Notes under the pieces: model-generated | Seen by the model: the letters and a program-made list of their open reading frames with translations, nothing else | Told to the model about the DNA's origin: nothing | Database searches by the model: none | From: Roseibium hamelinense | GTDB lineage: Bacteria; Pseudomonadota; Alphaproteobacteria; Rhizobiales; Stappiaceae | Assembly: GCF_007830545.1 (NCBI RefSeq) | Contig: NZ_VLLF01000011.1 | Span: 1 to 64,000 of the forward strand | DNA: 64,000 nt | Reading direction: 5' to 3' | Made by a program: the position numbers and the translations under genes | Part shown: positions 55,477-64,000 of the stretch, piece after piece | Position numbering within the stretch: position 1 is the stretch's first letter | Layout: each line of letters starts with the position of its first letter

Positions 55477-55500
55477 GGCGGCAGGTCGGCCGCCTTTTTT
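55477..55500 (+). terminator. Intrinsic terminator after coxM (bidirectional)
   Basis: GGCGGC (55477-55482) pairs with GCCGCC (55489-55494), followed by six T's (55495-55500) and preceded by four A's. It can end both coxM and the convergent chemoreceptor gene. Confidence 0.9.
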
Positions 55501-55522
55501 ATTACGTGGTATGCGGGAACGG

Positions 55523-57970
55523 TTAAGCCGCTGCCACCTGTTTCAAGAAGCGGTCGACCTCGCCGCGCAAACTGTCTGTTTGCACATTCAGTTCACCCGA
55601 TGCGCTGACCACTAGATCTGCAGATTGAGCGGTTTGATCGACCGCATGCGACAGCTCGGTGATGTTGCTGGTGACCACCTCATTGCCCTCGGCAGCCCGT
55701 TGCACATTGTGGGAAATTTCAGAGGTTGCTGAGCCCTGCTGGTCAACTGCCGCGGCAATTGCATTGGTGTAAGTGTTCACTTCTTCCATCGTTTCGGTAA
55801 TTGCAGAGATGGCCGAGACGGCTTCTTCAGTCGCGCTCTGGATAGCTGAAATCTGACTGGAGATTTCTTCCGTTGCTTTGGACGTCTGGGTCGCCAGTTC
55901 TTTAACCTCCGCCGCTACTACGGCAAATCCTTTACCCGCTTCACCGGCGCGCGCTGCTTCGATGGTGGCGTTCAACGCGAGAAGATTTGTTTGTTCGGCA
56001 ATTGCCTGAATAAGTGTAACGACTTCGCCGATTTTGGCTGCGGAATCTGCGAGGCCTTCCACCTTTTCGTTTGTGATGCGGGTACCGTCGGTCGCCTTCT
56101 GGACGACGTCTGTCGTACGGGTGACCTGTGAACTGATCTCGCCGATTGAGGCAGCGAGTTCCTCGGCCGCCGAGGCCACCGTTTGAACGTTCTGCGTCGC
56201 ATTGCCTGATGCGCTAAGTGTTGCGCCAGCCCGGCCGGAGCTGTCTCGCGCAATCTCGGTCAGCGACTGAGCTGTGCCATCAAGGCTCTCGGCAGTGTTG
56301 CCAACGGCCTCCAGGAGTCCCTGCATGGTGGATCTGAAACCGGTAATCAGCTCTTCCACCTTTTCTTGCCGGGCTTCCCGCGCCTGGCTTTCTTTTGCCT
56401 GCAGTTCCCGCAGACGAGCCCGCTCAACCGCATTGTTTTTGAATACCTGAACAGTCCGGCTCATTTCGCCGATTTCATCACCGCGTTCGGTGTCGGGAAT
56501 ATCGACATCCCGCTCTCCGCCGGCAAGCCGTGCCATCACCTCAGTGATCATTTTGATTGGGCGTGTAATGGCCATATTCAGCACAAAAGCTAGACAGATG
56601 CCGATCACGATCGCAATCGCGAGGGTGACGCCAATGGTCAACAAGGACGTTTGCCCTGCCGACCGGGCCAGCTCCGATTGAGCGGCAGCAATCGCTGTGA
56701 TTTCGGTTCCAACGTCTTTGGACAATTGATCCAGCTTCATTTGCAGAGCATTCAATTGTTCTTTGGACGCTACGATCTGCTCGAAAGCGTCTTCAAACTC
56801 TTTCGTCGCAACAGACATGTTTTCAATGCTCTCGGTCGCTGCCGGCAAGGTTTGGCTTGCGCCTGCCAGTTTGGCTGAGATTGTTTGAAGGTTCGCAACT
56901 GCGTCTCGCACCTCGTTGGCCGTGATTGCACCAATCCCGCTTACAATTTCGACAGTGCCGGAGCGGGTCACTGTTGTGGCGCGCGCGAGCGCTACGGCTT
57001 CGCCACTAATACCAGCCAGGTTGGCTAGCAAGGTCTGTGTCTTTGAAGCAGCACCAAGCTCAAGATCTAGTGTTTCAAACGTCGCGATGCGTGCGGCGAG
57101 AGATTGCGCTTTGAGAATCTCAAGCTGGTCAGCAACATTTTTCTTTTTCCCAGCCCGGTTGAACAGGTTCGTTTCAGCCAAGAGATCAGGCAATGCAACC
57201 TGAAATTCCTTAGCGGCTGCGGCCAAGCTCTGCGTTGTCTCTGCATTTAATGTCGGTAGATCGGCATTTTCCAGTTTTGCAGCATTGTCGATCATGACTT
57301 TGATCGACGCGTTGATTCCGGCCATTACATCATCGGTCAGATCTTTTTTCTTATACTGGCCTTCAAGTCCAAACCGGGTAGACAGATCTAAAGCGGCGTC
57401 CTGAATATCTGCTGCTGCCTGGCCCATAAGCCGGGCATTGTCCTGGGTCGCCTTTGCAATTTGCGCATCGGTTGCGGCAGTTTGTTGTTCCTCGGAAACG
57501 CTCTGACTAATGATCCGCGTGAGCTCGGCCAGATCATCGCTCGCGGTCATAACCGTATCCAGGTAGTTTTGCTGTGCAGTGGTTTTCACGGTGACTTGTT
57601 CGAAAGCCGTTTCAAACTCTTTGATCTTCGCGATAACTTCATCGACTTTTCCAGCTTCTTCAGTGCCGGCCGGAATAGCCGTCTGCAAAGGCTCCATCCT
57701 CTCATAAAGTTCATGGATCGAGGCTTTTGCTATGTCGGCATTTGCCGGACTGGGGTTTGTCAGGAAAGCTTCGCGGGCGCCGGAAACATCTCTTAGGGCA
57801 GCCATTGCGGTGGTCGCCTTTTCGGAGATGGAGGTGCGCTCTGACAAACCTCGAATAGCGAGTGTTCCGACTCCGCCAACGATTACGGTGAGCATGAGGA
57901 TAGCCGCAAAGCCGCCCCAAACTTTGTAAATGAACTTCAAGTTATTGAAAAAGCGCGCCAAAAGATGCAT
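55523..57970 (-). CDS. Methyl-accepting chemotaxis protein with large helical sensor (HBM-like)
   Basis: 815 residues from ATG 57970; a longer frame to 58003 has no better support. TM1 (about 21-41), then an unusually long (~400-residue) helical periplasmic domain of the HBM-type plan ([20 protein letters not shown]), then TM2 (about 448-470, [20 protein letters not shown]). A HAMP ([20 protein letters not shown]) and a standard MCP domain with tip [20 protein letters not shown] follow. HBM sensors bind organic acids such as TCA intermediates in Pseudomonas; the ligand here is unknown. It is paralogous to the receptor encoded next door. Confidence 0.92.
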   Translation of the reverse strand: MHLLARFFNNLKFIYKVWGGFAAILMLTVIVGGVGTLAIRGLSERTSISEKATTAMAALRDVSGAREAFLTNPSPANADIAKASIHELYERMEPLQTAIPAGTEEAGKVDEVIAKIKEFETAFEQVTVKTTAQQNYLDTVMTASDDLAELTRIISQSVSEEQQTAATDAQIAKATQDNARLMGQAAADIQDAALDLSTRFGLEGQYKKKDLTDDVMAGINASIKVMIDNAAKLENADLPTLNAETTQSLAAAAKEFQVALPDLLAETNLFNRAGKKKNVADQLEILKAQSLAARIATFETLDLELGAASKTQTLLANLAGISGEAVALARATTVTRSGTVEIVSGIGAITANEVRDAVANLQTISAKLAGASQTLPAATESIENMSVATKEFEDAFEQIVASKEQLNALQMKLDQLSKDVGTEITAIAAAQSELARSAGQTSLLTIGVTLAIAIVIGICLAFVLNMAITRPIKMITEVMARLAGGERDVDIPDTERGDEIGEMSRTVQVFKNNAVERARLRELQAKESQAREARQEKVEELITGFRSTMQGLLEAVGNTAESLDGTAQSLTEIARDSSGRAGATLSASGNATQNVQTVASAAEELAASIGEISSQVTRTTDVVQKATDGTRITNEKVEGLADSAAKIGEVVTLIQAIAEQTNLLALNATIEAARAGEAGKGFAVVAAEVKELATQTSKATEEISSQISAIQSATEEAVSAISAITETMEEVNTYTNAIAAAVDQQGSATSEISHNVQRAAEGNEVVTSNITELSHAVDQTAQSADLVVSASGELNVQTDSLRGEVDRFLKQVAAA

Positions 57971-58096
57971 CGAAATCGGCCCCTGGATGCCGGACAAAAC
58001 CAATGCATGGAAAATTGCATCGAAGGAATGAACTGAAAGTAAATAGATAGCTGGCTAAATATACCAAGTGTGTGAATGTACTGTTTTTTCGGGAAA

Positions 58097-58110
58097 TATT
58101 TTCGAAAATA
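58097..58110. repeat. Perfect 14-bp AT-rich palindrome upstream of a chemoreceptor gene
   Basis: TATTTTCGAAAATA is fully self-complementary and lies about 130 bp upstream of the receptor start codon. It could be a dimeric regulator site. Another partial repeat (AATACGAAAA) follows at once. The function is unproven. Confidence 0.45.
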
Positions 58111-58293
58111 AATACGAAAAGGTGCAGTTCGTCTCTCTTCTTCTGTGCATGTGCGAAAAAGAAATGAAAAACAAGCAATCTCCAAATCGCCCGGAACGCC
58201 CGCCAAACGTTGAGAGGAGCGGCGTTCCATTGCACTTGCAAACGTAGCTTTTCCGCGTGGGTATCCGTGATATGCGATCTCAGGAACAAAAAA

Positions 58294-58319
58294 GGCGGGC
58301 CATCGAAGCCCGCCTTTTT
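58294..58319 (-). terminator. Bidirectional intrinsic terminator downstream of the second large chemoreceptor
   Basis: GGCGGGC (58294-58300) pairs with GCCCGCC (58308-58314), flanked by an A-run (58288-58293) and a T-run (58315-58319). On the minus strand it ends the 58338-60773 gene. Confidence 0.85.
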
Positions 58320-58337
58320 GTGTTATTCCATTTTGGA

Positions 58338-60773
58338 CTAGGCCGCGGCGACCGCCCTCAAGAAGGTCTCAACCTCATCCTTCAATTTATCAGTCTTGCT
58401 AGAGAGCTCCCCAGAGGCCGTCAGCACCTCTTCTGCGGAGGAGGAGGTTTGGTCCACCGCATGCGAAAGCTCTGTCATCGCAGATGACACATTTGTTGTG
58501 CCTTCGGCGGCGCGCTGTACGTTTTGCGATATTTCCTGCGTGGCAGAGCCTTGCTGCTCAACAGCCGCCGCAATCGTAGAGGTGTAGTTGTTCACCTCTT
58601 CCATGATCTCTGTGATCTCTGAGATCGCTTCCGCCGATTCTTTTGTTGCGCCTTGGATCGCGCTGATCTGCGATGATATCTCCTCGGTCGCTTTCGATGT
58701 TTGTGTCGCAAGTTCCTTCACTTCAGCCGCGACAACAGCGAACCCTTTCCCAGCCTCACCTGCCCGGGCGGCCTCGATTGTAGCATTAAGCGCAAGCAGG
58801 TTGGTTTGCTCCGCAATGGCTTGAATGAGGGTAACAACTTCGCCGATCTTGGCTGCGGACTCCGCCAGCCCTTCGACCTTGCGGTTGGTGTTTTGTGTGC
58901 CGTGAGTAGCCCGCTCGACCACTTCAGTTGTTTGGGACACCTGCCGGGAGATCTCGCCGATAGACGCGGCTAGCTCTTCCGCTGCGCTTGCAACGGTCTG
59001 TACATTTCCGGTTGCCTCGTCCGAAGAGTTCACGGTGCTGCTGGCGTAGCCTGAGCTTTGCCGCGCGATTTCCGTTAAAGCATGGGCGGTCTTGTCGAGG
59101 CCGCCAGCTGTTTCTTCAACCGACCCAAGGACCGTCTCGGCTGTTGCACGGAAGTTGCTTATGAGGCTGTCGATCTTGCTCTGCCGTTCCTGTCTGGCAG
59201 ACTGTTCTTGCGCAGTTTCCTTTTCAAGCCGAGCGCGTTCGATCGCATTGTCTTTGAACACTTGTACGGTGCGATTCATTTCACCCACTTCATCGCCGCG
59301 GTCCAGGCCATCGATCGCGACATCGTTTTCGCCATTTGCCAATCGGGCCATGACTTGGGTTGTTGCCTTGATCGGCCGTGTGATGGCCATGTTCAGGCCG
59401 AGGGCGAGCGCGACCCCAACTGTCACCGCCACCAGAATGGTGATACCAATCAAGGTGAGTGCGTTTGTGGAAGCGTCGCGCGCGAGGGCTGATTGTCGCG
59501 CGGTGATGGACTCAATCTGCTGATTCACAAGTTCAGATAGGTTCGCGAGCTCGGCCTTTTGGTTTTTAAGACTTGCCTTCGCTTCGACCATGTCTTTGAA
59601 GGACCGGTCGAAAGAGGCTAGCGAAACCGGGATTTCGCCAATGATTTCGGCAGCTTCCGGCAACACTTTTGTAGCTTTGGCCAACTCGGTTTCGAGCTCG
59701 GCTAGTGTTGCGACCTCCGCGGTAACTCCGGCTTGATCATCCACGCCAAATTCGCCGAACAGGTTGAGGACTTCGGCGCGCGCCCGGATGGATGCGACAT
59801 TCAACGCCTCGGCATTCACAGCGATGTTTCGGACGCTGGCGAGTTTCGTTTGGGCGTTGAGTGCGGCAGATTTTGCTGTCGTGACAGCCGGCATTGCCTG
59901 CGAGCGAATATCCTGAGCCGTTTTGATCAGCTCATCGATCGCGTTGCTGACTTGCTCCTTGGCTTCAAAGACTTCATTGAAGTCGAGGTCGCCTTCGAAC
60001 TTTTTCAAGGACCGGTGCAGGACCGAGGCGTGGCGCGCCAGCAAGCCAAGACTCTTCGAAGAAATGCCTTCTACACGTTGATACCGGAGTGATTTGGTAC
60101 TTGGAACGAGATTGCCAGTGATTTCGAGCGCGGCCTTCAGCTGATCGTCGCGAAGGTTTCCGCGATTTTCAAGATACATTAGCTGAACCAAGAAAGCCTC
60201 TTCCTGAACCGTGAATATGGTCCGGGCGAGCTGGTTTGCATCGTCCAAGTCACTGTTGGACTTGAAGGCGACAGCGCTGGTTTGTTTCTCAACGTCAGCC
60301 ACAATCTCTTCGATGGCAGCTGCTTGCTTGCGCAGTGCGGTTGTATCCGCCAACAGGACCTGCAGCCGCTGGTCTTGCGCTTCTGTCCCGCTGACCACTG
60401 CATCAAAGGTAGATCCGAATTGCTCTACCGCAGACAGCGCAGTCGACACTTGGTTGCTGGATACTTCATCTGATCCGATTGCTTCGCCGAGTGTATTGAG
60501 CTGCCGTCCGAGTTCGGAGAGGTGCTGCCGCGTCTGGTCAGCAAAAACGGCCTCTTGCGTTTCCAAGAATTTTTCACGCGCATTTGAGGTTTGTTTGACA
60601 AGAACCGCGATTTCAGTGGCTTCATCTGCAACCTGAAATCTAGAGGACAGGTTCGAAATCGCGACAAACCCGACCGCGCCAACGACAATGGTGAGAAGCA
60701 AAATAGCAGTAAAACCGCCGCCCACCTTGTACCCGAATTTCAGATCAACCAACCACTTGAGAGGCAGTCTCAT
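58338..60773 (-). CDS. Methyl-accepting chemotaxis protein with large helical sensor (HBM-like), paralogue of the neighbour
   Basis: 811 residues. It has the same plan as the adjacent receptor: an amphipathic start [22 protein letters not shown]1 (about 18-38), a ~400-residue helical periplasmic region, TM2 (about 440-465, [20 protein letters not shown]), a HAMP ([20 protein letters not shown]) and an MCP domain with tip [20 protein letters not shown]. The C-terminal halves of the two are nearly identical while the sensor halves differ, the usual mark of duplication followed by ligand diversification. The linked ligand is unknown. Confidence 0.92.
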   Translation of the reverse strand: MRLPLKWLVDLKFGYKVGGGFTAILLLTIVVGAVGFVAISNLSSRFQVADEATEIAVLVKQTSNAREKFLETQEAVFADQTRQHLSELGRQLNTLGEAIGSDEVSSNQVSTALSAVEQFGSTFDAVVSGTEAQDQRLQVLLADTTALRKQAAAIEEIVADVEKQTSAVAFKSNSDLDDANQLARTIFTVQEEAFLVQLMYLENRGNLRDDQLKAALEITGNLVPSTKSLRYQRVEGISSKSLGLLARHASVLHRSLKKFEGDLDFNEVFEAKEQVSNAIDELIKTAQDIRSQAMPAVTTAKSAALNAQTKLASVRNIAVNAEALNVASIRARAEVLNLFGEFGVDDQAGVTAEVATLAELETELAKATKVLPEAAEIIGEIPVSLASFDRSFKDMVEAKASLKNQKAELANLSELVNQQIESITARQSALARDASTNALTLIGITILVAVTVGVALALGLNMAITRPIKATTQVMARLANGENDVAIDGLDRGDEVGEMNRTVQVFKDNAIERARLEKETAQEQSARQERQSKIDSLISNFRATAETVLGSVEETAGGLDKTAHALTEIARQSSGYASSTVNSSDEATGNVQTVASAAEELAASIGEISRQVSQTTEVVERATHGTQNTNRKVEGLAESAAKIGEVVTLIQAIAEQTNLLALNATIEAARAGEAGKGFAVVAAEVKELATQTSKATEEISSQISAIQGATKESAEAISEITEIMEEVNNYTSTIAAAVEQQGSATQEISQNVQRAAEGTTNVSSAMTELSHAVDQTSSSAEEVLTASGELSSKTDKLKDEVETFLRAVAAA

Positions 60774-61049
60774 GTCTCACCCCGAATGAAATATGCATGC
60801 TTGCGACGAACTGATCGCAGCGTGACGGAGAGGCATGAAAAATAGGTAAATATCTCAGTAGTTCGTTATCGAAGGAATTGCATGCTCAAACATTCAATCA
60901 TTTATTTCTTTTCGCGATGGGTCCTATGGAGTCTTTTTCATTGATGTTTTGGACATGGGTGAAGTTTAGGCGACAGGTTTTTTGTACGCGGTTAAAGTCA
61001 TGGTGTCTCGGGCGACAAGTAAAAAATTACGCTGCGTCATATTTGACCC

Positions 61050-61805
61050 TTAGACGTGCTGTCCGCCATTGATATGAATTTCGGCGCCGGTTACGTAGGA
61101 CGAAGGGTTTGTGCAGAGAAAGTGAATTGTATCTGCGACTTCCTCTGGTCTGCCAAGGCGGCGTAGCGGAATGTCTTCAATCATGTCCTCGGTCCCGGGT
61201 GAAAGAATGGATGTGTCGATTTCTCCAGGAGCGATTGCATTTACGCGGATGCCATGCGGACCAAAATCGGCAGCCATTTCCCTCGTTAACCCGGCAAGCG
61301 CAGATTTGGAGGTCGCATAGGCGGTGCCTGCGAAGGGGTGAACCCGCATCCCTGCAATCGATGTCACGTTGACGATCGATCCACCTGCGTTCTTGAGCTC
61401 TTTAAAAAGGCCCCGGCCAAGCATGATGGGCGCGAAGAAATTAACCTGGAAGACGTGACGCCAGACGTGCATGGACGTCGTCAGGGAATCGAGCCTTGCT
61501 CCGTCATCGCCTTTCGGACTTATGCCCGCATTGTTCACAAGCGCATCGAGTTTCGATCCGTGCGGCTCTAGCCGCTTGCGCATCTCCTGTACCGCATAGC
61601 CCAAGTTCTCCGGGTCGGAGAGATCGACCTGTATGTGGTCTTCCGGTCCCATCGGCCAGGGACACTTGTCGGAGAATGCATGCCTTGAACAGGTGATCAC
61701 CCGCCAGCCTGCTGCAGAGAAGCGCTTCACTGTTGCGTGGCCGATCCCCCGGCTTGCACCCGTGAGAACAATTGTGCGCCGTTCGTCTATCGTCGTGTCG
61801 CTCAT
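61050..61805 (-). CDS. Short-chain dehydrogenase/reductase (SDR)
   Basis: 251 residues from ATG 61805; an ATG at 61835 adds ten residues. The cofactor motif is VLTGASRGIGHATV (TGxxxGIG) and the structural motif NNAG is in LVNNAGISPKGDD. Catalytic Ser/Tyr/Lys are in VTSIAGMRVHPFAGTAYATSK. Near the end are RRLGRPEEVADTIHFLC and a closing G-G motif INGGQHV. This is a classical SDR, oxidoreduction of an unknown alcohol or ketone with NAD(P)H. It is a single gene, with 276 bp to the receptor gene upstream of it. Confidence 0.9.
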   Translation of the reverse strand: MSDTTIDERRTIVLTGASRGIGHATVKRFSAAGWRVITCSRHAFSDKCPWPMGPEDHIQVDLSDPENLGYAVQEMRKRLEPHGSKLDALVNNAGISPKGDDGARLDSLTTSMHVWRHVFQVNFFAPIMLGRGLFKELKNAGGSIVNVTSIAGMRVHPFAGTAYATSKSALAGLTREMAADFGPHGIRVNAIAPGEIDTSILSPGTEDMIEDIPLRRLGRPEEVADTIHFLCTNPSSYVTGAEIHINGGQHV

Positions 61806-61929
61806 GGACCGTGCCTTGTCTCGAGGATGTAGCATGTTAAAAGTTGACTTATTCAGCCCACTTTAGTTTATGCGCCGAACGTCATATATGCCAGATTGGA
61901 CTTGAAAGCGAACCACCGCAGGCCCGTGA

Positions 61930-62181
61930 ATGATCATCTGTTCGTGTAATGTGTTGTCGGACAAACAATTGCGCAAGGCGGCTGAGGAAATGCGCGCCGA
62001 CCCGAACGGCAAGGTGCCGACGCCGGGGGCTGTGTTCCGGCACCTAGGGTGCCGTCCGCGTTGTGGCAGCTGCTTTCCGTCTGTTATTGACATCATTCAC
62101 GAAAAGACGTCTGAAGAGACCAATAAAGTCAAAAATGAAACCGGTTGTCAGTCCGAATGCCTGAAAGCCGCTGCAGAATAA
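61930..62181 (+). CDS. bfd: Bacterioferritin-associated ferredoxin
   Basis: 83 residues. Cysteines C4 and C6 (IICSCN) plus C45 and C48 (CGSC) match the four [2Fe-2S] ligands of Bfd; an extra cysteine (C41) is present. In E. coli and Pseudomonas Bfd reduces the ferric core through bacterioferritin to release iron. The C-terminal ~25 residues (EETNKVKNETGCQSECLKAA) extend past the usual end and carry two more cysteines. It is 12 bp from bfr, hence one operon. A TTGACT -35-like box lies at 61844, but no clear iron-regulator box is visible. Confidence 0.9.
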   Translation: MIICSCNVLSDKQLRKAAEEMRADPNGKVPTPGAVFRHLGCRPRCGSCFPSVIDIIHEKTSEETNKVKNETGCQSECLKAAAE

Positions 62182-62193
62182 GGAAATCGCGCC

Positions 62194-62679
62194 ATGAAGG
62201 GCGAAGCACGCGTCATTGAATATCTGAACAAGGCACTGCGGCACGAGCTTACCGCGGTGAACCAGTATTGGGTGCACGCGCGGCTTCTGGACGATTGGGG
62301 GTTTGGCAAACTTGCAGCAAAAGAGCTCGAAGAGTCAGAGGAAGAACGCGGTCACGCCCAAGAGATCATTGACCGGATCATTTTTCTGGAAGGCCTGCCA
62401 AATCTGCAAATTCTTGATCCCCTTCGGATCGGCCAAAACCTGAAAGAAGTTTTGGAGTGTGATCTTGCCGGTGAGTATGTGGCCCGGGCGCTATACCACG
62501 AAGCGCGCGAAGTCTGCCGGGACGCGGGTGATTTTGTCTCCATGAAGCTGTTCGAGCGTCTCCTCAGCGATGAAGAAGACCATATCGATTTCCTCGAAAC
62601 CCAGCTCGACCTTGTTGAGCGGATCGGCATCGACAATTACGCGCTGCTCCAAGCGAAATCAGCGGACGCTGCCGAATAG
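62194..62679 (+). CDS. bfr: Bacterioferritin-type ferritin lacking the heme-ligand methionine
   Basis: 161 residues, the usual Bfr length, starting [20 protein letters not shown]. The ferroxidase ligands are intact by position: E18, E51, H54, E94, E127 and H130. The heme-binding Met52 of Bfr is replaced by Arg52 (EEERGHAQ, codon CGC at 62347-62349). The protein should store iron but probably cannot bind heme by the normal Met-Met ligation at the subunit interface. It may need a second Bfr subunit with Met52, as in heteropolymeric Bfr. It forms an operon with bfd. Confidence 0.9.
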   Translation: MKGEARVIEYLNKALRHELTAVNQYWVHARLLDDWGFGKLAAKELEESEEERGHAQEIIDRIIFLEGLPNLQILDPLRIGQNLKEVLECDLAGEYVARALYHEAREVCRDAGDFVSMKLFERLLSDEEDHIDFLETQLDLVERIGIDNYALLQAKSADAAE

Positions 62680-62701
62680 ACGTTTCCTTCGTTGAACTGG
62701 C

Positions 62702-63337
62702 CTACAGCTTAAACAGATGATCATCCGCGGCGACTGCATCGTCCGGATCGTGTGTCACCAGAAGGACGGGCAAGGCACGCTCTCGCGCCATACCAAAAAC
62801 CAGGCTTCTGATCTCTGCGCGCAGCTCCTGGTCCAGTGATGAAAAAGGCTCGTCGAGCAAAAGTGCCTTGGGGTCCGCCAAAAGCAGACGCATCAATGCG
62901 ACCCGCGTTTGCTGCCCGCCGGACAAGGTGGCTGGGTCACGTTCGCCCATCCCGTCCAAAGAAACATCCTTCAGTGACTTTTCCGCCAACGCGGCGCGGG
63001 CTCGGCGTCCTTTGATGCCCGCAGGCACCGCGAACATCAAGTTCTCAACTACTGACATGTGCGGGAACAAAAGAGGTCTTTGAAACATTAAGCCGACATG
63101 CCGGTCCTGAGGCGGGAGGCAAGTGATGTCTTTGCCGCCAAGGATAATCCGCCCTGTTGCTTTGAACTTCGGGTCGAGGAAACCGGCGACCATATTAAGC
63201 AGGGACGTTTTACCGCTCCCACTCGCTCCCATGACGGTCAGAATACGGCCCGGGGGGACATGCCGGTCGATGGCAATCAGCTCCTTTTGGTCAAGGCTGA
63301 TACGGATGTTGTCCAGGGTGAGACCGGTTCGAGGCAT
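62702..63337 (-). CDS. ABC transporter ATP-binding protein (YnjD-like)
   Basis: 211 residues. Walker A is MGASGSGKTSLLN, the Q-loop MFQRPLLFPH, the signature LSGGQQTRVALMR, Walker B ALLLDEPFSSLD and the switch His VTHDPDD. The short length without extra domains fits the YnjD/ThiQ-type importer ATPases. It lies 18 bp downstream of the permease gene on the same strand. The cargo is unknown; thiamine-related or other small solutes have been proposed for the E. coli homologue. Confidence 0.9.
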   Translation of the reverse strand: MPRTGLTLDNIRISLDQKELIAIDRHVPPGRILTVMGASGSGKTSLLNMVAGFLDPKFKATGRIILGGKDITCLPPQDRHVGLMFQRPLLFPHMSVVENLMFAVPAGIKGRRARAALAEKSLKDVSLDGMGERDPATLSGGQQTRVALMRLLLADPKALLLDEPFSSLDQELRAEIRSLVFGMARERALPVLLVTHDPDDAVAADDHLFKL

Positions 63338-63355
63338 AACAAAAACAGACCTGAC

Positions 63356-64000
63356 TTAGACCCGGAGCCCGGATCGATCTCGATGCAAGAGAGCGGGAAT
63401 GATCGCAGCGGCGGCGAAAAACATAAGCGGAAGCAGCAATTGAAGCATACCATAGACGGCAATCAGGGAGCGGTTTCCACCACTTGAAAGTGCCAGACTC
63501 TCGGTTGTGACCGTTGTGACCCGTCCCGCACCAATCATTATTGTTGGTAGATACTGACCGACCGAGACCGCAATACCAATGGCCAGCGTAACCAGTAAGG
63601 GACGCATCAGCAAAGGAAGGCGAATCCGGAAAAGTACTTTCCATTTGGACGCGCCGAAAGACATTGCCACCTGCTGATACCGCGGATCAAGGTGGTTCCA
63701 GGGATCTGCGAAGGCAAGGTACATGTAAGGCAAAACGAAGATGGCATGTGCCATGGCAACGCCCAAGAGGCTGCCGTCGATCCCGACAAGCACGCTTAAG
63801 ATCTGGAGTCCGAACAAAAACGACACCTGCGGAATCAGAAGGGGAACAAACACCAGTTTGCGCAGTGTGCCGTCTCCAGATGGTTTCATCCGGGTCCGGC
63901 TTTCAAGAACCGAAATCACGAGGATCAAGCACACCAGCGTTACGGAAACAGCAATTACGAGCGTTTGCCAGATGACTTCCGTTCCGGTTTTGCCTAGATC
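63356..64000 (-). CDS. ABC transporter permease, C-terminal part (YnjC-like; cut by right edge)
   Basis: The frame is open to the last base of the window, giving 214 codons; the 5' end lies outside. At least five TM segments are visible, together with the cytoplasmic-loop signature of binding-protein-dependent permeases (YQQVAMSFGASKWKVLFRIR). Residues near the end (SVGQYLPTIMIGAGRVTTVT) match the YnjC-like group, where the permease has two fused halves, so this may be the second half. It partners with the ATPase downstream. Confidence 0.85.
   Translation of the reverse strand, partial: DLGKTGTEVIWQTLVIAVSVTLVCLILVISVLESRTRMKPSGDGTLRKLVFVPLLIPQVSFLFGLQILSVLVGIDGSLLGVAMAHAIFVLPYMYLAFADPWNHLDPRYQQVAMSFGASKWKVLFRIRLPLLMRPLLVTLAIGIAVSVGQYLPTIMIGAGRVTTVTTESLALSSGGNRSLIAVYGMLQLLLPLMFFAAAAIIPALLHRDRSGLRV

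Larger units (their letters stand above)
57971..58337. other. 367-bp intergenic region between the two large chemoreceptor genes
   Basis: It contains the upstream region of the 55523-57970 receptor gene, an AT palindrome (58097-58110) and the terminator of the next receptor gene (58294-58319). I searched the minus strand for a sigma-28-type TAAA...GCCGATAA promoter and saw no convincing match. No ORF with a ribosome site is present. Confidence 0.5.

Noticed and set aside
60878-61072. 64-aa ORF between the chemoreceptor and SDR genes
   Set aside because: No ribosome site, odd composition and overlap with the SDR 3' end; probably chance.

Overview
The window looks like chromosome of a free-living, probably marine or host-associated alphaproteobacterium. 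A member of the Hyphomicrobiales close to Roseibium/Labrenzia/Stappia is my best guess, by inference only. The reasons are a fused PabB-PabC enzyme, a form II CO-dehydrogenase-type molybdo-flavoprotein operon in S-L-M order, five chemoreceptor or chemoreceptor-partner loci, GcvA-like LysR regulators, a small basic protein divergent from a LysR gene, and a moderately GC-rich composition. Core genes (pheS, pheT, lepA, a tRNA-Ser) alternate with accessory blocks. I see no CRISPR array, prophage or rRNA.

Region by region: 1-5.6 kb is an accessory patch of secreted proteins (a von Willebrand A protein, an SH3-type protein, a 633-residue cysteine-rich protein and a truncated peptidoglycan-binding-like protein) between an IS256-type transposase end and a decayed IS3-type transposase. 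5.6-11.3 kb has a tRNA-Ser, a small membrane protein, an MsrA homologue lacking its catalytic cysteine, a polytopic chemoreceptor coupled to a small membrane protein, and pabBC. 11.3-14.1 kb has a nucleotidyltransferase-like protein and a serralysin-type protease. 14.1-25.5 kb has pheT and pheS separated by an unrelated membrane protein gene, then a LysR/small-protein pair, lepA, an acetyltransferase, a murein endopeptidase and a patatin-like lipase. 25.7-31 kb has an M42 aminopeptidase, a LysR regulator divergent from an AEC-family carrier, and a large flavoprotein resembling tryptophan 2-monooxygenase. 31-36.4 kb has a radical SAM/B12 enzyme, MFS exporter and hydrolase operon, a cold-shock protein and a YtoQ-like protein. 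36.4-43.2 kb has a 1-Cys peroxiredoxin, a membrane adenylate cyclase, a chemoreceptor with a stand-alone periplasmic partner, a sugar-epimerase-like protein and a SpoU-type RNA methyltransferase. 43.2-49.4 kb has a TetR regulator divergent from a two-gene RND efflux system, then an rRNA-methyltransferase-like gene. 49.6-55.5 kb holds a GAF-Fis regulator and coxG-coxS-coxL-coxM. 55.5-60.8 kb holds two paralogous large chemoreceptors. 60.8-64 kb has a short-chain dehydrogenase, bfd-bfr iron storage genes and part of an ABC importer.

Functional links: the GAF-Fis regulator probably controls the cox-type operon through a near-palindrome between them. TetR probably represses the RND pump through overlapping palindromes. 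Bfd probably serves the adjacent bacterioferritin-like protein, whose heme-ligand methionine is replaced by arginine. The points I rate highest are three residue-level anomalies or family placements (MsrA Cys to Ser, Bfr Met52 to Arg, the IaaM-like flavoenzyme beside an AEC carrier) and the IS-bounded cluster of secreted proteins of unknown function. Functional assignments come from reading motifs; no database search was made.
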